Shown here one piece after another: positions 49,430 to 58,281 of a DNA stretch of 64,000 nucleotides (position 1 is its first letter; each line of letters opens with the position of its first letter). Where the stretch lies: NCBI GenBank assembly GCA_964507025.1, contig CAZDOK010000013.1, positions 1-64,000 on the forward strand, in the 5' to 3' direction. Made by a program: the position numbers and the translations under genes. The notes below the pieces were generated by a model. That model ran no database searches. It saw only the letters and a program-made list of their open reading frames with translations, and had not been told where the DNA came from. This DNA is from Amarobacter sp964507025 (GTDB lineage Bacteria; Chloroflexota; Dehalococcoidia; Tepidiformales; Tepidiformaceae).

Positions 49430-50386
49430 ATGACCGAACCTACCTACCCGGCCGATCCCGCTGAGGCCGGGTTGCGGTTGTTCCTGGGCTGGTTCGGCCC
49501 GCACTACGCCCGCTCGGTCTCCGTCGTCTCTGCCAGTTCCGATGGCTCGATGCTCACTGCCGAGGTCTCCGTCGGGCGCCGCTGGACGCTCACCGTCACC
49601 GTGCTGAATACGCTTGCCGCCGATGCCGACCTGGACTGGGAAGCCGCCCGGGCCGCTATCGAGCAGCGCCTCGATGGCGAAGGCCGCCCGGTGGCCCTCT
49701 GGGCGCCCCGGGGTGCAACCTTGCCAGCGACCGAACCCGGCCTCAGCGAGCTTGTGCTTTCGCTCTCCGGCGCGCACGCCCTCGAGGACGGCCGGCTCGA
49801 ACTCCGGCGCCCCGTTCGCCTCTACTTCCGCCGGGTCGATACCACCGGGTCCGTCGTCACCGCGCTGGGCGGCCTCGCTGCCCACTGGGCCCAGTTCACC
49901 AACCGCGTTCCTGGAACGTTCCAGCTCAACTCCGTCGAGCTCCTTCGCCTGCCTTCCTCGAGTCAAGAGCGCGAGGAACTCGCCGAACGCATCGTCCTCG
50001 CCGCCCAGCAGCCTGATATCGAGGAGACCCACGTCATCCCCGCGGAGGACACCTGGACGGCGAACGACATCGGCTCCGGACAGGCCTGCGTGCTGGGGAC
50101 GCCCGCCCCGGAAAACGATGAGTGGAGCGCCTCGCTCCGGCGTAATCTGCGTCGCCTGCTCAAGGAGGCCGCCCCCGGGCTTGCACGGCCCGCGGAGGCT
50201 CGTGCCCTCGTGGTCCTCGGTGCAGCGACCTATGCCGAGGAAGAGAAGCTCTCGTGGGCTCTGCGCGGCATGGACCCCACCCTCTATGCGGGATATGACA
50301 TCCTCACCGTGATCGCCGATGGGGTGGTCAAACCAATTCTCCAGCCGGGCCGGAATACCTTCCCGTGGGATGCGCCCCTCGGCTGA
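49430..50386 (+). CDS. Conserved hypothetical protein
   Basis: 318 residues, not recognised. It is soluble, with EAGLRLFLGWFGPHYARSV, RRVDTTGSVVTALGGLAAHWAQFTNRVPGTFQLNS in the middle (key WAQFTNRVPGTFQL), and a C-terminal part NDIGSGQACVLGTP and YAGYDILTVIADG. Starts 12 bases after rplY and ends 15 before the dehydrogenase, so it is in that operon. Codon use matches the neighbours. Confidence 0.75.
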   Translation: MTEPTYPADPAEAGLRLFLGWFGPHYARSVSVVSASSDGSMLTAEVSVGRRWTLTVTVLNTLAADADLDWEAARAAIEQRLDGEGRPVALWAPRGATLPATEPGLSELVLSLSGAHALEDGRLELRRPVRLYFRRVDTTGSVVTALGGLAAHWAQFTNRVPGTFQLNSVELLRLPSSSQEREELAERIVLAAQQPDIEETHVIPAEDTWTANDIGSGQACVLGTPAPENDEWSASLRRNLRRLLKEAAPGLARPAEARALVVLGAATYAEEEKLSWALRGMDPTLYAGYDILTVIADGVVKPILQPGRNTFPWDAPLG

Positions 50387-50401
50387 GCCTGGAGGCCAAC
50401 C

Positions 50402-51286
50402 GTGGCAACCGAACGCGTCGGATTCGTCGGACTCGGGATCATGGGTGCTCCCATGGCCGCCAACCTCCTGAAGGCGGGCTTCCAGGTTACCGTCTGGAAT
50501 CGAACCCCCGCCCGCATGGAACCGCTCCTGGAACTTGGCGCCGCCGGCGCGGGTTCTCCCGCGGAAGTGGCCGCCATCAGCTCGGTCACCATCTCCTGCG
50601 TCACCAACTCGCCCGATGTCGAGGCGGTCGCCCTCGGGCCTGGTGGCATCGCGGAAGGTGCTGGGCCCGGCTCGGTCTACATCGACTGCTCCACCATCGC
50701 ACCCGAAACAGCGCGCCATGTCGCCGCCGCACTCGGCCCTCGCGGGATCGCCATGCTCGATGCACCCGTCAGCGGTGGAGATGTGGGCGCCCGGGCCGCC
50801 ACCCTGGCGATCATGGTCGGCGGTGAGGCCGAGGTCTTCGCCCGTTGCCTCCCCGTCCTCGAAGCGATCGGCAAGACCATCGTCCACGTCGGCCCCAGCG
50901 GCTCCGGCCAGGTCGTGAAGCTCTGCAACCAGGTTGCCGGCGGCCTCAACCTGCTGGCCATGGCCGAGGCCATCTCCCTGGCGCGCGGCGCCGGGGTCGA
51001 TCCCGCGAGGATGCTCGAAGTCGTCAGTGCCGGCGCGGCAGGCTCCTGGATGCTGTCCAACCTGGGCCCCCGCGCGGTTCGAGGCGACTACGCGCCCGGC
51101 TTCATGGTCGACCTCATGCAGAAGGACCTGCATCTCGTCCTGGATGAAGCTGCGCGCGGGCACACGCCCCTTCCGGGGACCGCGCTGGTGTCGCAGCTCT
51201 TCCAGGTCATCCAGGCGCAGGGACGCGGCGCAGACGGCACCCAGTCGATTGTCGACGCGCTCCGGCGCCTGGCGAATCGCGACTGA
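50402..51286 (+). CDS. NAD(P)-dependent 3-hydroxyacid dehydrogenase family
   Basis: 294 residues from GTG 50402. 3-Hydroxyisobutyrate/tartronate-semialdehyde type beta-hydroxyacid dehydrogenase: VGFVGLGIMGAPMAANLLKAGF (NAD loop), AVSGGDVGARAATLAIMVGG-like DAPVSGGDVGA, GSGQVVKLCNQVAGGLNLLAM (catalytic Lys in VKLCNQ). The substrate is not decidable. Ends close to the convergent GGDEF gene with a palindromic GACGATCGTC between. Confidence 0.92.
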   Translation: MATERVGFVGLGIMGAPMAANLLKAGFQVTVWNRTPARMEPLLELGAAGAGSPAEVAAISSVTISCVTNSPDVEAVALGPGGIAEGAGPGSVYIDCSTIAPETARHVAAALGPRGIAMLDAPVSGGDVGARAATLAIMVGGEAEVFARCLPVLEAIGKTIVHVGPSGSGQVVKLCNQVAGGLNLLAMAEAISLARGAGVDPARMLEVVSAGAAGSWMLSNLGPRAVRGDYAPGFMVDLMQKDLHLVLDEAARGHTPLPGTALVSQLFQVIQAQGRGADGTQSIVDALRRLANRD

Positions 51287-51294
51287 CGATCGTC

Positions 51295-52266
51295 TTAGGC
51301 CACCGATGGCCCGTCGGGCTCCACCGTTCCGCGGAAAAGCCCCATTACCGGCCGGAACGACTTGTCGTCGGATAGCTGCTGGTCCGCGGCTGCGAACAGT
51401 TCGCCGGGCTCGCAATTCACGCCGCTGGCAACGCCAAACGTCACGCTGACCGGTACCAGCTCGGCCCATTCCTCGCTGTTCAACCGCTCAATCTCGTGAG
51501 CGATGCGCCGGGCGATCAGCCGCCCCAGGGCGAGATCGGCGTCCGGCAGGATAACCCCGAAGTCGTCGCCACCGATGCGCGCGGCGAAGTCCGTGCCACG
51601 CACACAGCGGGCGACTCCCGCCGCTGTCCGCCGGATCATGTCGTCGCCCACGTCGTGCCCGTGCACCTCGTTCACCACCCGCGTGCCAGCGATGTCCACC
51701 AGCACCAGCGTCACCGCGCGGCGCTCAGCCCGGGCCCCCTCGCACACCTCCGCAAGCCGCTCATCGAATGCGTGGCGGTTGTGCAGGCCCGTCAGGTGGT
51801 CGGTTCGCGCTTCTCGTTCGAGCCAGCGGACCATCGTGTCCCGCCGGCGAAGGTTCCGGTTCTCGTCGAACGCCCCGAGGATGCGCAGCAGCAGTTGCTG
51901 GCCGTCGTCGAGATGGCTCCGGTTGAAGAAGTCATGGGCGCCGAGCTTGAGCGCCGGCAACGCCTCGCCCTCGTTCTCGCCGCCAGTCAGCAGAACCACC
52001 GCAACATCGTTGCGGTGTTCGCGGAGATATTGGGCGAGCGCGGTTGATGGGTCGCCCCACAGCCCCGAAGCGACCAGTGCCACGTCGAAAGAGCCGTCGC
52101 GCAGCAGCGCCTCCGCCTCGTCAGTCGTGCGCGCGGCGTGTGTCACGAACGTTCCCGCGCCGTGCAGGAGTTCGCGTACGCGCCGCACGTCATCGATGCA
52201 GTCATCGACGATCAGGACGCGCAGGATGCGCTGACGGTCGGGTGGCGGTGCCGTGCGAACGATCAC
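51295..52266 (-). CDS. GGDEF protein with degenerate receiver domain
   Basis: 323 residues from GTG 52266 (GGGAG 11 bases upstream); ATG 52323 is an alternative. N-terminal receiver fold begins VLIVDDCIDDVRRV, but the phosphoacceptor Asp site is Ala66 (DVALVAS) and the usual Lys is Arg (FFNR). C-terminal diguanylate cyclase: TDHLTGLHNRHAFD, IGGDDFGVIL in place of GGDEF, with the inhibitory RxxD (RGTD) five residues before. Cyclase activity possible but reduced, and phosphorylation unlikely. Confidence 0.85.
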   Translation of the reverse strand: MIVRTAPPPDRQRILRVLIVDDCIDDVRRVRELLHGAGTFVTHAARTTDEAEALLRDGSFDVALVASGLWGDPSTALAQYLREHRNDVAVVLLTGGENEGEALPALKLGAHDFFNRSHLDDGQQLLLRILGAFDENRNLRRRDTMVRWLEREARTDHLTGLHNRHAFDERLAEVCEGARAERRAVTLVLVDIAGTRVVNEVHGHDVGDDMIRRTAAGVARCVRGTDFAARIGGDDFGVILPDADLALGRLIARRIAHEIERLNSEEWAELVPVSVTFGVASGVNCEPGELFAAADQQLSDDKSFRPVMGLFRGTVEPDGPSVA

Positions 52267-52364
52267 GTTGATGATTGCTCCCACAGTCACTATCGGCACA
52301 CCCTGGCGGCTGCACGAGACCATGGGAGCAAATTCAGGGGATGCTGTGTGGAAAACCGGTGACG

Positions 52365-52586
52365 TTACTCGAACAGCGGCCCGCCGGGATCCAGTATTCT
52401 CCCATCAAGCGCGATGACCGCCGGCCGCTCCTCGCAATAGCCCTCGTTCTCGCACTTGTCGAAGATGAACGCGCCGCGCTTCTTGTCGAACTGGATCTTC
52501 CAGGTGCCGATGGCCGGGCTCGATGGCCCCTTCTCCCTCTCGGCGGTCAGGATGGCGATGAGCGCAGCGATCTCTTCTCGTCCCAA
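52365..52586 (-). CDS. Small hypothetical protein
   Basis: 73 residues from TTG 52586, with GGGGAG 6 bases upstream. EIAALIAILTAEREKGPSS, then TWKIQFDKKRGAFIFDKCENEGYC. Two Cys in one short region (CENEGYC). No family recognised; codon use fits a real gene. Located between the GGDEF gene and the transporter, upstream gene on the same strand. Confidence 0.5.
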   Translation of the reverse strand: MGREEIAALIAILTAEREKGPSSPAIGTWKIQFDKKRGAFIFDKCENEGYCEERPAVIALDGRILDPGGPLFE

Positions 52587-52619
52587 TGCGGGCTCCCCGT
52601 GAATGGTTCTTCCTAGAGC

Positions 52620-53885
52620 TTATTCGGCCCCGGCCACCGTGGCGACTCGCACCGGCTCCCGGGCCTCCCTTCGCCCCAGCGAAAGCGCGAACAGCCACGT
52701 GACCAGCGTGACCGCCACCACCACCGACCCCATCACCACCAGCGTCTCGCGCTCCCCGATGCTGTCGGCCAGCATGCCGAACGGATACGCAACCAGGCTG
52801 TTCATGCCCCAGGCCAGCATCGTCACCGACATCACCCTGCCGTGATACGCCGGGTCTGCTTCCTTCATCACCAGCGCATTGTTGATGAGCTGGAACGCAC
52901 TCGACCCCATGCCGACCAGGAACATCGCACCGAGCGCCATGGTGAAGCTTGGCGCCGCCGCCAGCAGCCAGATCGATGCGCCGAGCAACACGCCTCCGCT
53001 CATCATCAACGTCCACGCGTGCTTCGAACCGGCCAGCCCGGCGAGGAAGATAGTCACGGCGAATCCCGAGATGGCGCTGATGCCCAGCAGGAACGCCATG
53101 TCTTCCGTTGGTCTTCCCAGTTCGTTCTCCAGCAATCCAGGCAGGATGACGAAGTACGAAAACCCGCCCATGATCACCCCGATGAACGACAGCGCGAGCA
53201 GCATCAGCCGCGGGCGCTCCCGCATGTGGGAAAGCCCCATCCCCATGTCGGCCATGAACGAACGATTGCCGCGGCTGACTGGCCTCGATGGCGGTAGGAG
53301 CGTCAGCGTGAACACCACGATCGCGAACAGCCCGCCCATGAACAGGTAGGTGCCGCCCGTTCCGACGAAGCTCAGCGCGATCAGCCCCCCGGCGATGAAC
53401 GGACCGAAGATCCGCGTCGCCGTCATGCCCACCTGCTGCAGCGCGATCCCGTTTGGCAGGTCGTCCTGCGGCACAAGCTCGCCCACCCATGCCTGGCGCG
53501 CCGGCCCGATGAACGAGAACACGGTCCCGAGCACCAGCGTTGAACCTGCAAGGGCGAGGATCGTGATCTGGTCGGTCAGGATGAGCACGCCCACCAGCGC
53601 GAAGTTCAGCCCGATGATCGTCTGGCCGAAAAACAGCATTCGCCGCTTTGAGAACCGGTCGGCCACCACGCCACCGAACGGCGAAACGAGAATCGTCGCG
53701 ATGCCCATCCCCAGTGAGACGAACCCCACCGCCCCGTTCTTCCCCGTGAGATCGAAGGCCACCACCGACTGGACAACCGAGGACATCATGAAGGCAAGGA
53801 ACGAGAAGCATGTGCCGATCCAGAGCACCCGGTACTCGCGGTACTTCAGCGCCTTGAACGTGTTGTGCGCCCACGTGGAAATCAC
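52620..53885 (-). CDS. MFS transporter, EntS-like
   Basis: 421 residues from GTG 53885. Twelve hydrophobic segments; ALKYREYRVLWIGTCFSFLAFMM at the start, FGGVVADRFSKRRML (MFS loop 2-3 motif), and TRIFGPFIAGGLIAL are typical of the EntS/MFS_3 group. Likely exports small compounds. TAGGAT is exactly 6 bases before the GTG, fixing the start as leaderless. Ends with VRVATVAGAE. Confidence 0.92.
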   Translation of the reverse strand: MISTWAHNTFKALKYREYRVLWIGTCFSFLAFMMSSVVQSVVAFDLTGKNGAVGFVSLGMGIATILVSPFGGVVADRFSKRRMLFFGQTIIGLNFALVGVLILTDQITILALAGSTLVLGTVFSFIGPARQAWVGELVPQDDLPNGIALQQVGMTATRIFGPFIAGGLIALSFVGTGGTYLFMGGLFAIVVFTLTLLPPSRPVSRGNRSFMADMGMGLSHMRERPRLMLLALSFIGVIMGGFSYFVILPGLLENELGRPTEDMAFLLGISAISGFAVTIFLAGLAGSKHAWTLMMSGGVLLGASIWLLAAAPSFTMALGAMFLVGMGSSAFQLINNALVMKEADPAYHGRVMSVTMLAWGMNSLVAYPFGMLADSIGERETLVVMGSVVVAVTLVTWLFALSLGRREAREPVRVATVAGAE

Positions 53886-53891
53886 TCAATC

Positions 53892-53897
53892 ATCCTA
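53892..53897 (-). promoter_or_regulatory. -10 box for leaderless MFS transcript
   Basis: Minus strand TAGGAT ends 6 bases before GTG 53885, so predicted start is the G of the start codon. Confidence 0.55.
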
Positions 53898-53931
53898 ACC
53901 GCCGGTCGCGGGCCACCGCCATCACCCGTCC

Positions 53932-55194
53932 TTACACAAACCCGCGCAGCAGGATAGCCTTCCCGACTCTCTCGACGCCGATGTCGAATGCCGCCTGGCG
54001 AGGGAGCGTCCCCTCCCTCGAGGCTCGCCCCATCAGGTCGTCGAACGCGACGATCATTCGCTTCTCGAGCTCCATATTCACCATCTCCAGCGGCCACCGG
54101 AACTGCTGGATGTTCTGCGTCCACTCGAAGTACGACACCGTCACGCCACCGGCATTGACCAGTATGTCGGGCAGCACCGGGATGCGGCGGGCATTCAGCA
54201 CCTCGTCCCCGTCCGGGGTCACCGGGTGGTTTGCCGCCTCGATGACAGCCCTGGCGCAAATGCGAGGCGCGTTCTCCCCGGTTATCACCTCGCCCAGCGC
54301 CGCCGGCACGAGGTAGTCGCACTCCATTTCCAGCAGCTGCTCGTTGGTGATCGGCTCGCCGCCTTCGAACCCCGCCACGCTCCCCGCGACTGCGAACCAC
54401 TGGTCAAGCGTCGGGATATCGAGGCCGTCCGGGTTCGCGATGCCACCCTTCACGTCGCTCACCGCGATGATCCGAAAGCCGAACTCAGTCGCGATCCGGG
54501 CGGTCCACGACCCTACGTTGCCATACCCCTGGATGACCACGCGGATATCGCGGGGGTCGACTCCTTCGTGCTTCGCGTACTGCCGCATGCACACCGCGAC
54601 TCCGCGACCCGTCGCCTGGTCACGCCCATGGCTGCCACCTAGTTCGACGGGTTTGCCGGTCACGATGCCCGGCGTGTAACCGTATCGCTGGCCATAGGCG
54701 TCCATCATCCACGCCATCGTCTGCGCGTTGGTGCCCATGTCCGGCGCCGGGATGTCGCGGCTGATGCCGAGCACCATGCCGATGTGCTGCGTATAGGCGC
54801 GGGTCAGGCGGTTCAGCTCTGTCTCGCTCATCCGCGTTGGGTCGCACATCACGCCACCCTTGGCGCCACCGAAAGGCAGCTCCATGAGGGCGCACTTGTA
54901 CGTCATGAGCATCGCAAGCGCGCGCACCTCATCCAGGTCGGCCTGCGGATGAAAACGCACGCCGCCCTTGTATGGCCCACGAGCGCCATTGTGCTGTACC
55001 CGGTACCCCTCGAAGATGCGCAGCTTCCGGTCATCCATGCGTACCGGCAGCTGCGCCCGCACCTCCCGCCAAGATGTGCGCAACAGGTCCACCACCTCCG
55101 GGTTCAGCTTCAGCCGTTCCGCCGACTGGTACACCGAACTGAGGACCGCCTCGCTCGGCGATTGCTTCGGTTGTGCTGGTGCCTCGGTAGTCAT
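53932..55194 (-). CDS. gdhA: Glutamate dehydrogenase (Glu/Leu/Phe/Val dehydrogenase family)
   Basis: 420 residues. Reversible deamination of an amino acid to a 2-oxo acid. RGPYKGGVRFHPQADLDEV, TYKCALMELPFGGAKGGV (catalytic Lys in YKCALMELPFGGAKGG), PAPDMGTNAQTMAWMMDAY, and the Rossmann loop VVIQGYGNVGSWTARI. Hexameric type of GDH length. Divergent from the glycerate dehydrogenase gene with 84 bases between starts. Confidence 0.95.
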   Translation of the reverse strand: MTTEAPAQPKQSPSEAVLSSVYQSAERLKLNPEVVDLLRTSWREVRAQLPVRMDDRKLRIFEGYRVQHNGARGPYKGGVRFHPQADLDEVRALAMLMTYKCALMELPFGGAKGGVMCDPTRMSETELNRLTRAYTQHIGMVLGISRDIPAPDMGTNAQTMAWMMDAYGQRYGYTPGIVTGKPVELGGSHGRDQATGRGVAVCMRQYAKHEGVDPRDIRVVIQGYGNVGSWTARIATEFGFRIIAVSDVKGGIANPDGLDIPTLDQWFAVAGSVAGFEGGEPITNEQLLEMECDYLVPAALGEVITGENAPRICARAVIEAANHPVTPDGDEVLNARRIPVLPDILVNAGGVTVSYFEWTQNIQQFRWPLEMVNMELEKRMIVAFDDLMGRASREGTLPRQAAFDIGVERVGKAILLRGFV

Positions 55195-55278
55195 TCCGGC
55201 CTGCTCCGCGGGGTAGTTCTGCCAGCAACCTTACAACGCCCGCTGGAACCTGCGAGTGGGGAACTCCAGACTTTCTCT

Positions 55279-56262
55279 ATGGGACATGTCTTCATCACGC
55301 GCGCCGTACCCGGCCGGGCAGTCGAACACCTGGAGGCTGCCGGCCACTCCGTCGAGACCTGGCCCGGCGAGCTCCCGCCCCCGCCCGACACACTCGCCGC
55401 CAGGCTTGCCGCGGCCGATGCGGCCTTCACCACCGTCGTCGATTTCATCTCGCCGGAGATGCTCGCCGCCGCGCCGCGCCTGAAGGTGGTGGCCAACATG
55501 GCGGTCGGCTACGACAACGTCGACCCGGCCGCGGCCGCCGGACTCGGCATCTGGGTGACGAACACCCCTGGTGTGCTCGCCGAGACCACCGCCGATATGG
55601 CCTGGGCGCTCCTCATGGCCGCAGCCCGCAACGTCGTCGCCAGCGACCGCGATACCCGCGCGGGCGGCTGGAAGACCTGGTCGCCCACCGGTTTCCTTGG
55701 GGTCGATGTCTTTGGAGCCACCCTGGGCATCGTTGGTCTCGGCGAAATTGGCGAGGCCGTAGCCCGCCGCGCCACCGGCTTCAAGATGCGTGTCCTCTAC
55801 CACTCGCGCACCCGCAAGCCGGCCCTCGAAGCCGACCTCGGTCTGCGCTACTGCGCCCTGCCCGAGTTGCTCGCCGAATCCGACTTCGTTTCGCTGCACA
55901 CGCCGCTCACCCCCGAAACGCGCAACCTGATGAGCGCCGCCCAGTTCGCCGCCATGAAGCCCTCCGCGATCCTGGTCAATACTTCCCGCGGTGGCGTGGT
56001 CGACCAGGACGCGCTCATCGAGGCCCTTCGCTCGGGTACCATCGCCGGCGCGGCACTCGATGTCACAACGCCCGAGCCCCTGCCGCTTGAGAGTCCCCTC
56101 TACTCGTTCCCGAACGTTGTCATCACGCCCCACATCGCCAGCGCCAGCCTCGCCACGCGTTCGCGCATGGCCGAAATGGCCGCCGCCAACATCATCGCCG
56201 TCCTCCAGGGCGAATCGCCCTTGAACCCCGTCAACCGCCCCGCCAGCCCCCGTCACACTTGA
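55279..56262 (+). CDS. D-2-hydroxyacid dehydrogenase (glyoxylate/hydroxypyruvate reductase type)
   Basis: 327 residues. NAD-binding loop GIVGLGEIGEAVARRA; catalytic R237 (TSRGG), E266 (TTPEP) and H285 (PHIAS). FITRAVPGRAVEHLEAAGH and MAVGYDNVD mark the D-glycerate dehydrogenase subgroup. CAGACT lies 6 bases before ATG 55279, suggesting a leaderless start; a long upstream frame is a shadow of gdhA. Confidence 0.92.
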   Translation: MGHVFITRAVPGRAVEHLEAAGHSVETWPGELPPPPDTLAARLAAADAAFTTVVDFISPEMLAAAPRLKVVANMAVGYDNVDPAAAAGLGIWVTNTPGVLAETTADMAWALLMAAARNVVASDRDTRAGGWKTWSPTGFLGVDVFGATLGIVGLGEIGEAVARRATGFKMRVLYHSRTRKPALEADLGLRYCALPELLAESDFVSLHTPLTPETRNLMSAAQFAAMKPSAILVNTSRGGVVDQDALIEALRSGTIAGAALDVTTPEPLPLESPLYSFPNVVITPHIASASLATRSRMAEMAAANIIAVLQGESPLNPVNRPASPRHT

Positions 56263-56346
56263 CACATAACGAGGTAAACAAGAAAAAGGACGGTACGCGC
56301 AGTCCGCAGCGCCCCGCAGCCGAGATGGACAGCCCCGGAGAATCAT

Positions 56347-56994
56347 TTGAGCAAGACAGCAAAGCCGGTTGGTAATCTCTGGCTCGCGGAAGAGCTCTGG
56401 AAACTCAACGCAATCGAATTCGGTGACTTCACCCTCGGCCGCACGGCCGTTCACTCGCCGATCTACATCAACCTGCGCCGTCTCATCAGCAATCCGAAGG
56501 CGCTGGCGCGCTGCGCTCGCATCATCAAGGAAGAGCTCGAAGCGCTGATGTCCATGCGCAACCCGCACGTGCAGCCCTTCACGCTCGTCGCCGGTGTCCC
56601 GTTCGGGGGCCTCCACGTGGCCACCGCTTTCTCGCTCAGCGTGAACACCCCGATGATCTACATCCATCCTCCGGCCACCGACAAAGCCGACGTGATTGAA
56701 GGCATCTACGTGCGCGGCCAGAGCTGCCTCATCATCGACGACCTCATCACCGGCGGTGGGAGCATCCTTCAGACCGCGGCCACCCTCAGCGCCGCCGGCC
56801 TCGTCGTCCGCGACGCGGTCACGCTGATCGACCGCCAGGAAGGCGGGCGCCAGGCGCTCAAGGCGGCCGGCATCAACCTCGTCGCCATCCTCACGCTTGG
56901 GCAAATCGCGAATTACCTCATGTCTGCCGGCCACATCACTGAAGACCAGTACCGGCCGACGATGGCCTACATCGAGTCCCGCAACGGCGGTTGA
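56347..56994 (+). CDS. pyrE: Orotate phosphoribosyltransferase
   Basis: 215 residues from TTG 56347 (GGAG 6 bases upstream; no in-frame ATG of proper length). PRPP loop CLIIDDLITGGGSILQTA; FTLGRTAVHSPIYINLRRLIS for orotate side; AGVPFGGLHVATAFSL. De novo pyrimidine synthesis. The family assignment is firm, though a related phosphoribosyltransferase with another base is possible. Confidence 0.88.
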   Translation: MSKTAKPVGNLWLAEELWKLNAIEFGDFTLGRTAVHSPIYINLRRLISNPKALARCARIIKEELEALMSMRNPHVQPFTLVAGVPFGGLHVATAFSLSVNTPMIYIHPPATDKADVIEGIYVRGQSCLIIDDLITGGGSILQTAATLSAAGLVVRDAVTLIDRQEGGRQALKAAGINLVAILTLGQIANYLMSAGHITEDQYRPTMAYIESRNGG

Positions 56995-57081
56995 GTCCCC
57001 GAAGGCTTGCGTCCGCGCAGCCGTTCCGCCGCCGCGGTACCCGTAATCCGCTCGCAATCTGCACCCGTCACAATCAGGGAG

Positions 57082-57597
57082 ATGACCGCTTCAGGAGTCC
57101 GGGTCCGCCCGGCCACGCCATCCGACCTCCCGGCGATCAACGCCATCTACAACTTCTACGTCGATACGTCTCCCGCCACCTTCGACCTCGAACACACCAC
57201 AGCCGAGTGGCGTGCGAACTGGTATGCCGAGCGAACCCGGCGCGGCCTGCCTGTCCTGGTCGCCGATGCGGGCAAGGTCGCTGGGTGGGTCTGCCTGTCG
57301 CCCTGGAGCCCGAAAGCCGCCTACGCCCGGACCGTCGACGAATCCATCTACATCGCAGATGCATTCCGCGGCCGCGGTGCCGGGCGGGCACTGCTCGCTG
57401 CTGTCGTCGATGAGGCCCGCCGAATGGATCTCCACGTCGTCATGGCCGGGGTGGTCGCATGCCAGGAGGCCAGCCTTTCCCTCCACCGGTCTCTCGGCTT
57501 CGTCGAGGCCGGCCGCTACGCCCACATGGGCTTCAAGCTCGGCGCGTGGCACGACGTGGTCTGGCTACAGCGCCACCTCTGGCGCCCCGGCGATTGA
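57082..57597 (+). CDS. GNAT N-acetyltransferase, phosphinothricin acetyltransferase-like
   Basis: 171 residues from ATG 57082 (GGGAG upstream). VRPATPSDLPAINAIYNFYVDTSPATFD is typical for the Pat/Bar subgroup (YN.YV..S.ATF), followed by SIYIADAFRGRGAGRALLAAVV (acetyl-CoA loop RGRGAGRAL) and SLHRSLGFVEAGRYAHMGFK. May acetylate methionine sulfoximine or phosphinothricin-like amines. An earlier GTG frame upstream is not convincing. Confidence 0.88.
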   Translation: MTASGVRVRPATPSDLPAINAIYNFYVDTSPATFDLEHTTAEWRANWYAERTRRGLPVLVADAGKVAGWVCLSPWSPKAAYARTVDESIYIADAFRGRGAGRALLAAVVDEARRMDLHVVMAGVVACQEASLSLHRSLGFVEAGRYAHMGFKLGAWHDVVWLQRHLWRPGD

Positions 57598-57666
57598 CCC
57601 CACACGAACTGTTCGGGGCGAAGGTAAAGAACCGTCACCTTTTGCTCTGCCCGTTCCATCTCTAGA

Positions 57667-58281
57667 GTGAATCTCGCTGTGCGCGATACCGAGGTACTGA
57701 CCGATGCCCCGCAGGTCCCTGGCCCCGCTGATGCCGAAGCGGAAGCGCTTGCCGCTCGCGCTGTCGTACGCGACCAGTCCGCATGGGAGCACATCTTCGA
57801 GCTGCACTACCGCTCGGTCTTCGCCTACGTCCGCTACCGCCTGCGCGCCCTCCACGAAGCCCAGGACATCGCCTCCCAGGTCTTCGAGGTGGCCTACTCC
57901 CGCGCCGACCGCTTCGACTATCGCGGCGTCCCTATCGAGGCCTGGCTCATGGGCATCGCCCGAAACCTCGTCCGCGACCACATCAAGAAGATCGGCCGCC
58001 GCGGCTTCGATGCCGAGCTCGATGAGACCATCGAGCTGTCCGAGCCCGACCGGGCCGATGCCGTCGATCTCCGCCGCGACCTCCTCGCCGCCATGGGCGC
58101 CCTCACCGACGACCAGCAGGAGGTCATCCGCTTGCGGTTCCTCCTCGACCGATCTGTCGCCGAAACGGCGGTCCTCATGGAGCGCTCGGAGGATGCCGTG
58201 AAGAACCTTCAGCGCCGCGCCCTGGCCGCGATGCACCGCGCGATGACCGGGTCCGGCTACTCCACGGATGGCACGAGATGA
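57667..58281 (+). CDS. ECF-type RNA polymerase sigma factor
   Basis: 204 residues from GTG 57667 (GTG 57679 is an alternative). Sigma region 2: HIFELHYRSVFAYVRYRL, EAQDIASQVFEVAYSRADRF and EAWLMGIARNLVRDH; region 4: LTDDQQEVIRLRFLLDRSVAETAVLMERSEDAVKNLQRRAL (key VIRLRFL and SEDAVKNLQRRAL). TAGAGT lies just before the start. Its stop overlaps the ATG of the next gene (ATGA), so sigma and membrane partner are coupled. Confidence 0.9.
   Translation: MNLAVRDTEVLTDAPQVPGPADAEAEALAARAVVRDQSAWEHIFELHYRSVFAYVRYRLRALHEAQDIASQVFEVAYSRADRFDYRGVPIEAWLMGIARNLVRDHIKKIGRRGFDAELDETIELSEPDRADAVDLRRDLLAAMGALTDDQQEVIRLRFLLDRSVAETAVLMERSEDAVKNLQRRALAAMHRAMTGSGYSTDGTR

Noticed and set aside
51285..51294. GACGATCGTC palindrome between two convergent genes
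   Set aside because: Ten bases only and overlapping a stop codon; expected by chance in this composition.
49226..51469. 747-codon minus-strand open frame across rplY, the unknown gene and the dehydrogenase
   Set aside because: Antisense shadow; three good plus-strand genes with ribosome-binding sites and family motifs occupy it.
54784..55278. N-terminal extension of the glycerate dehydrogenase
   Set aside because: The extension is antisense to gdhA and does not match the family, which starts at the ATG at 55279.
56259..56264. TTGACA upstream of pyrE as a -35 box
   Set aside because: It overlaps the stop codon of the preceding gene, and no -10 occurs 15-19 bases downstream; likely coincidence.
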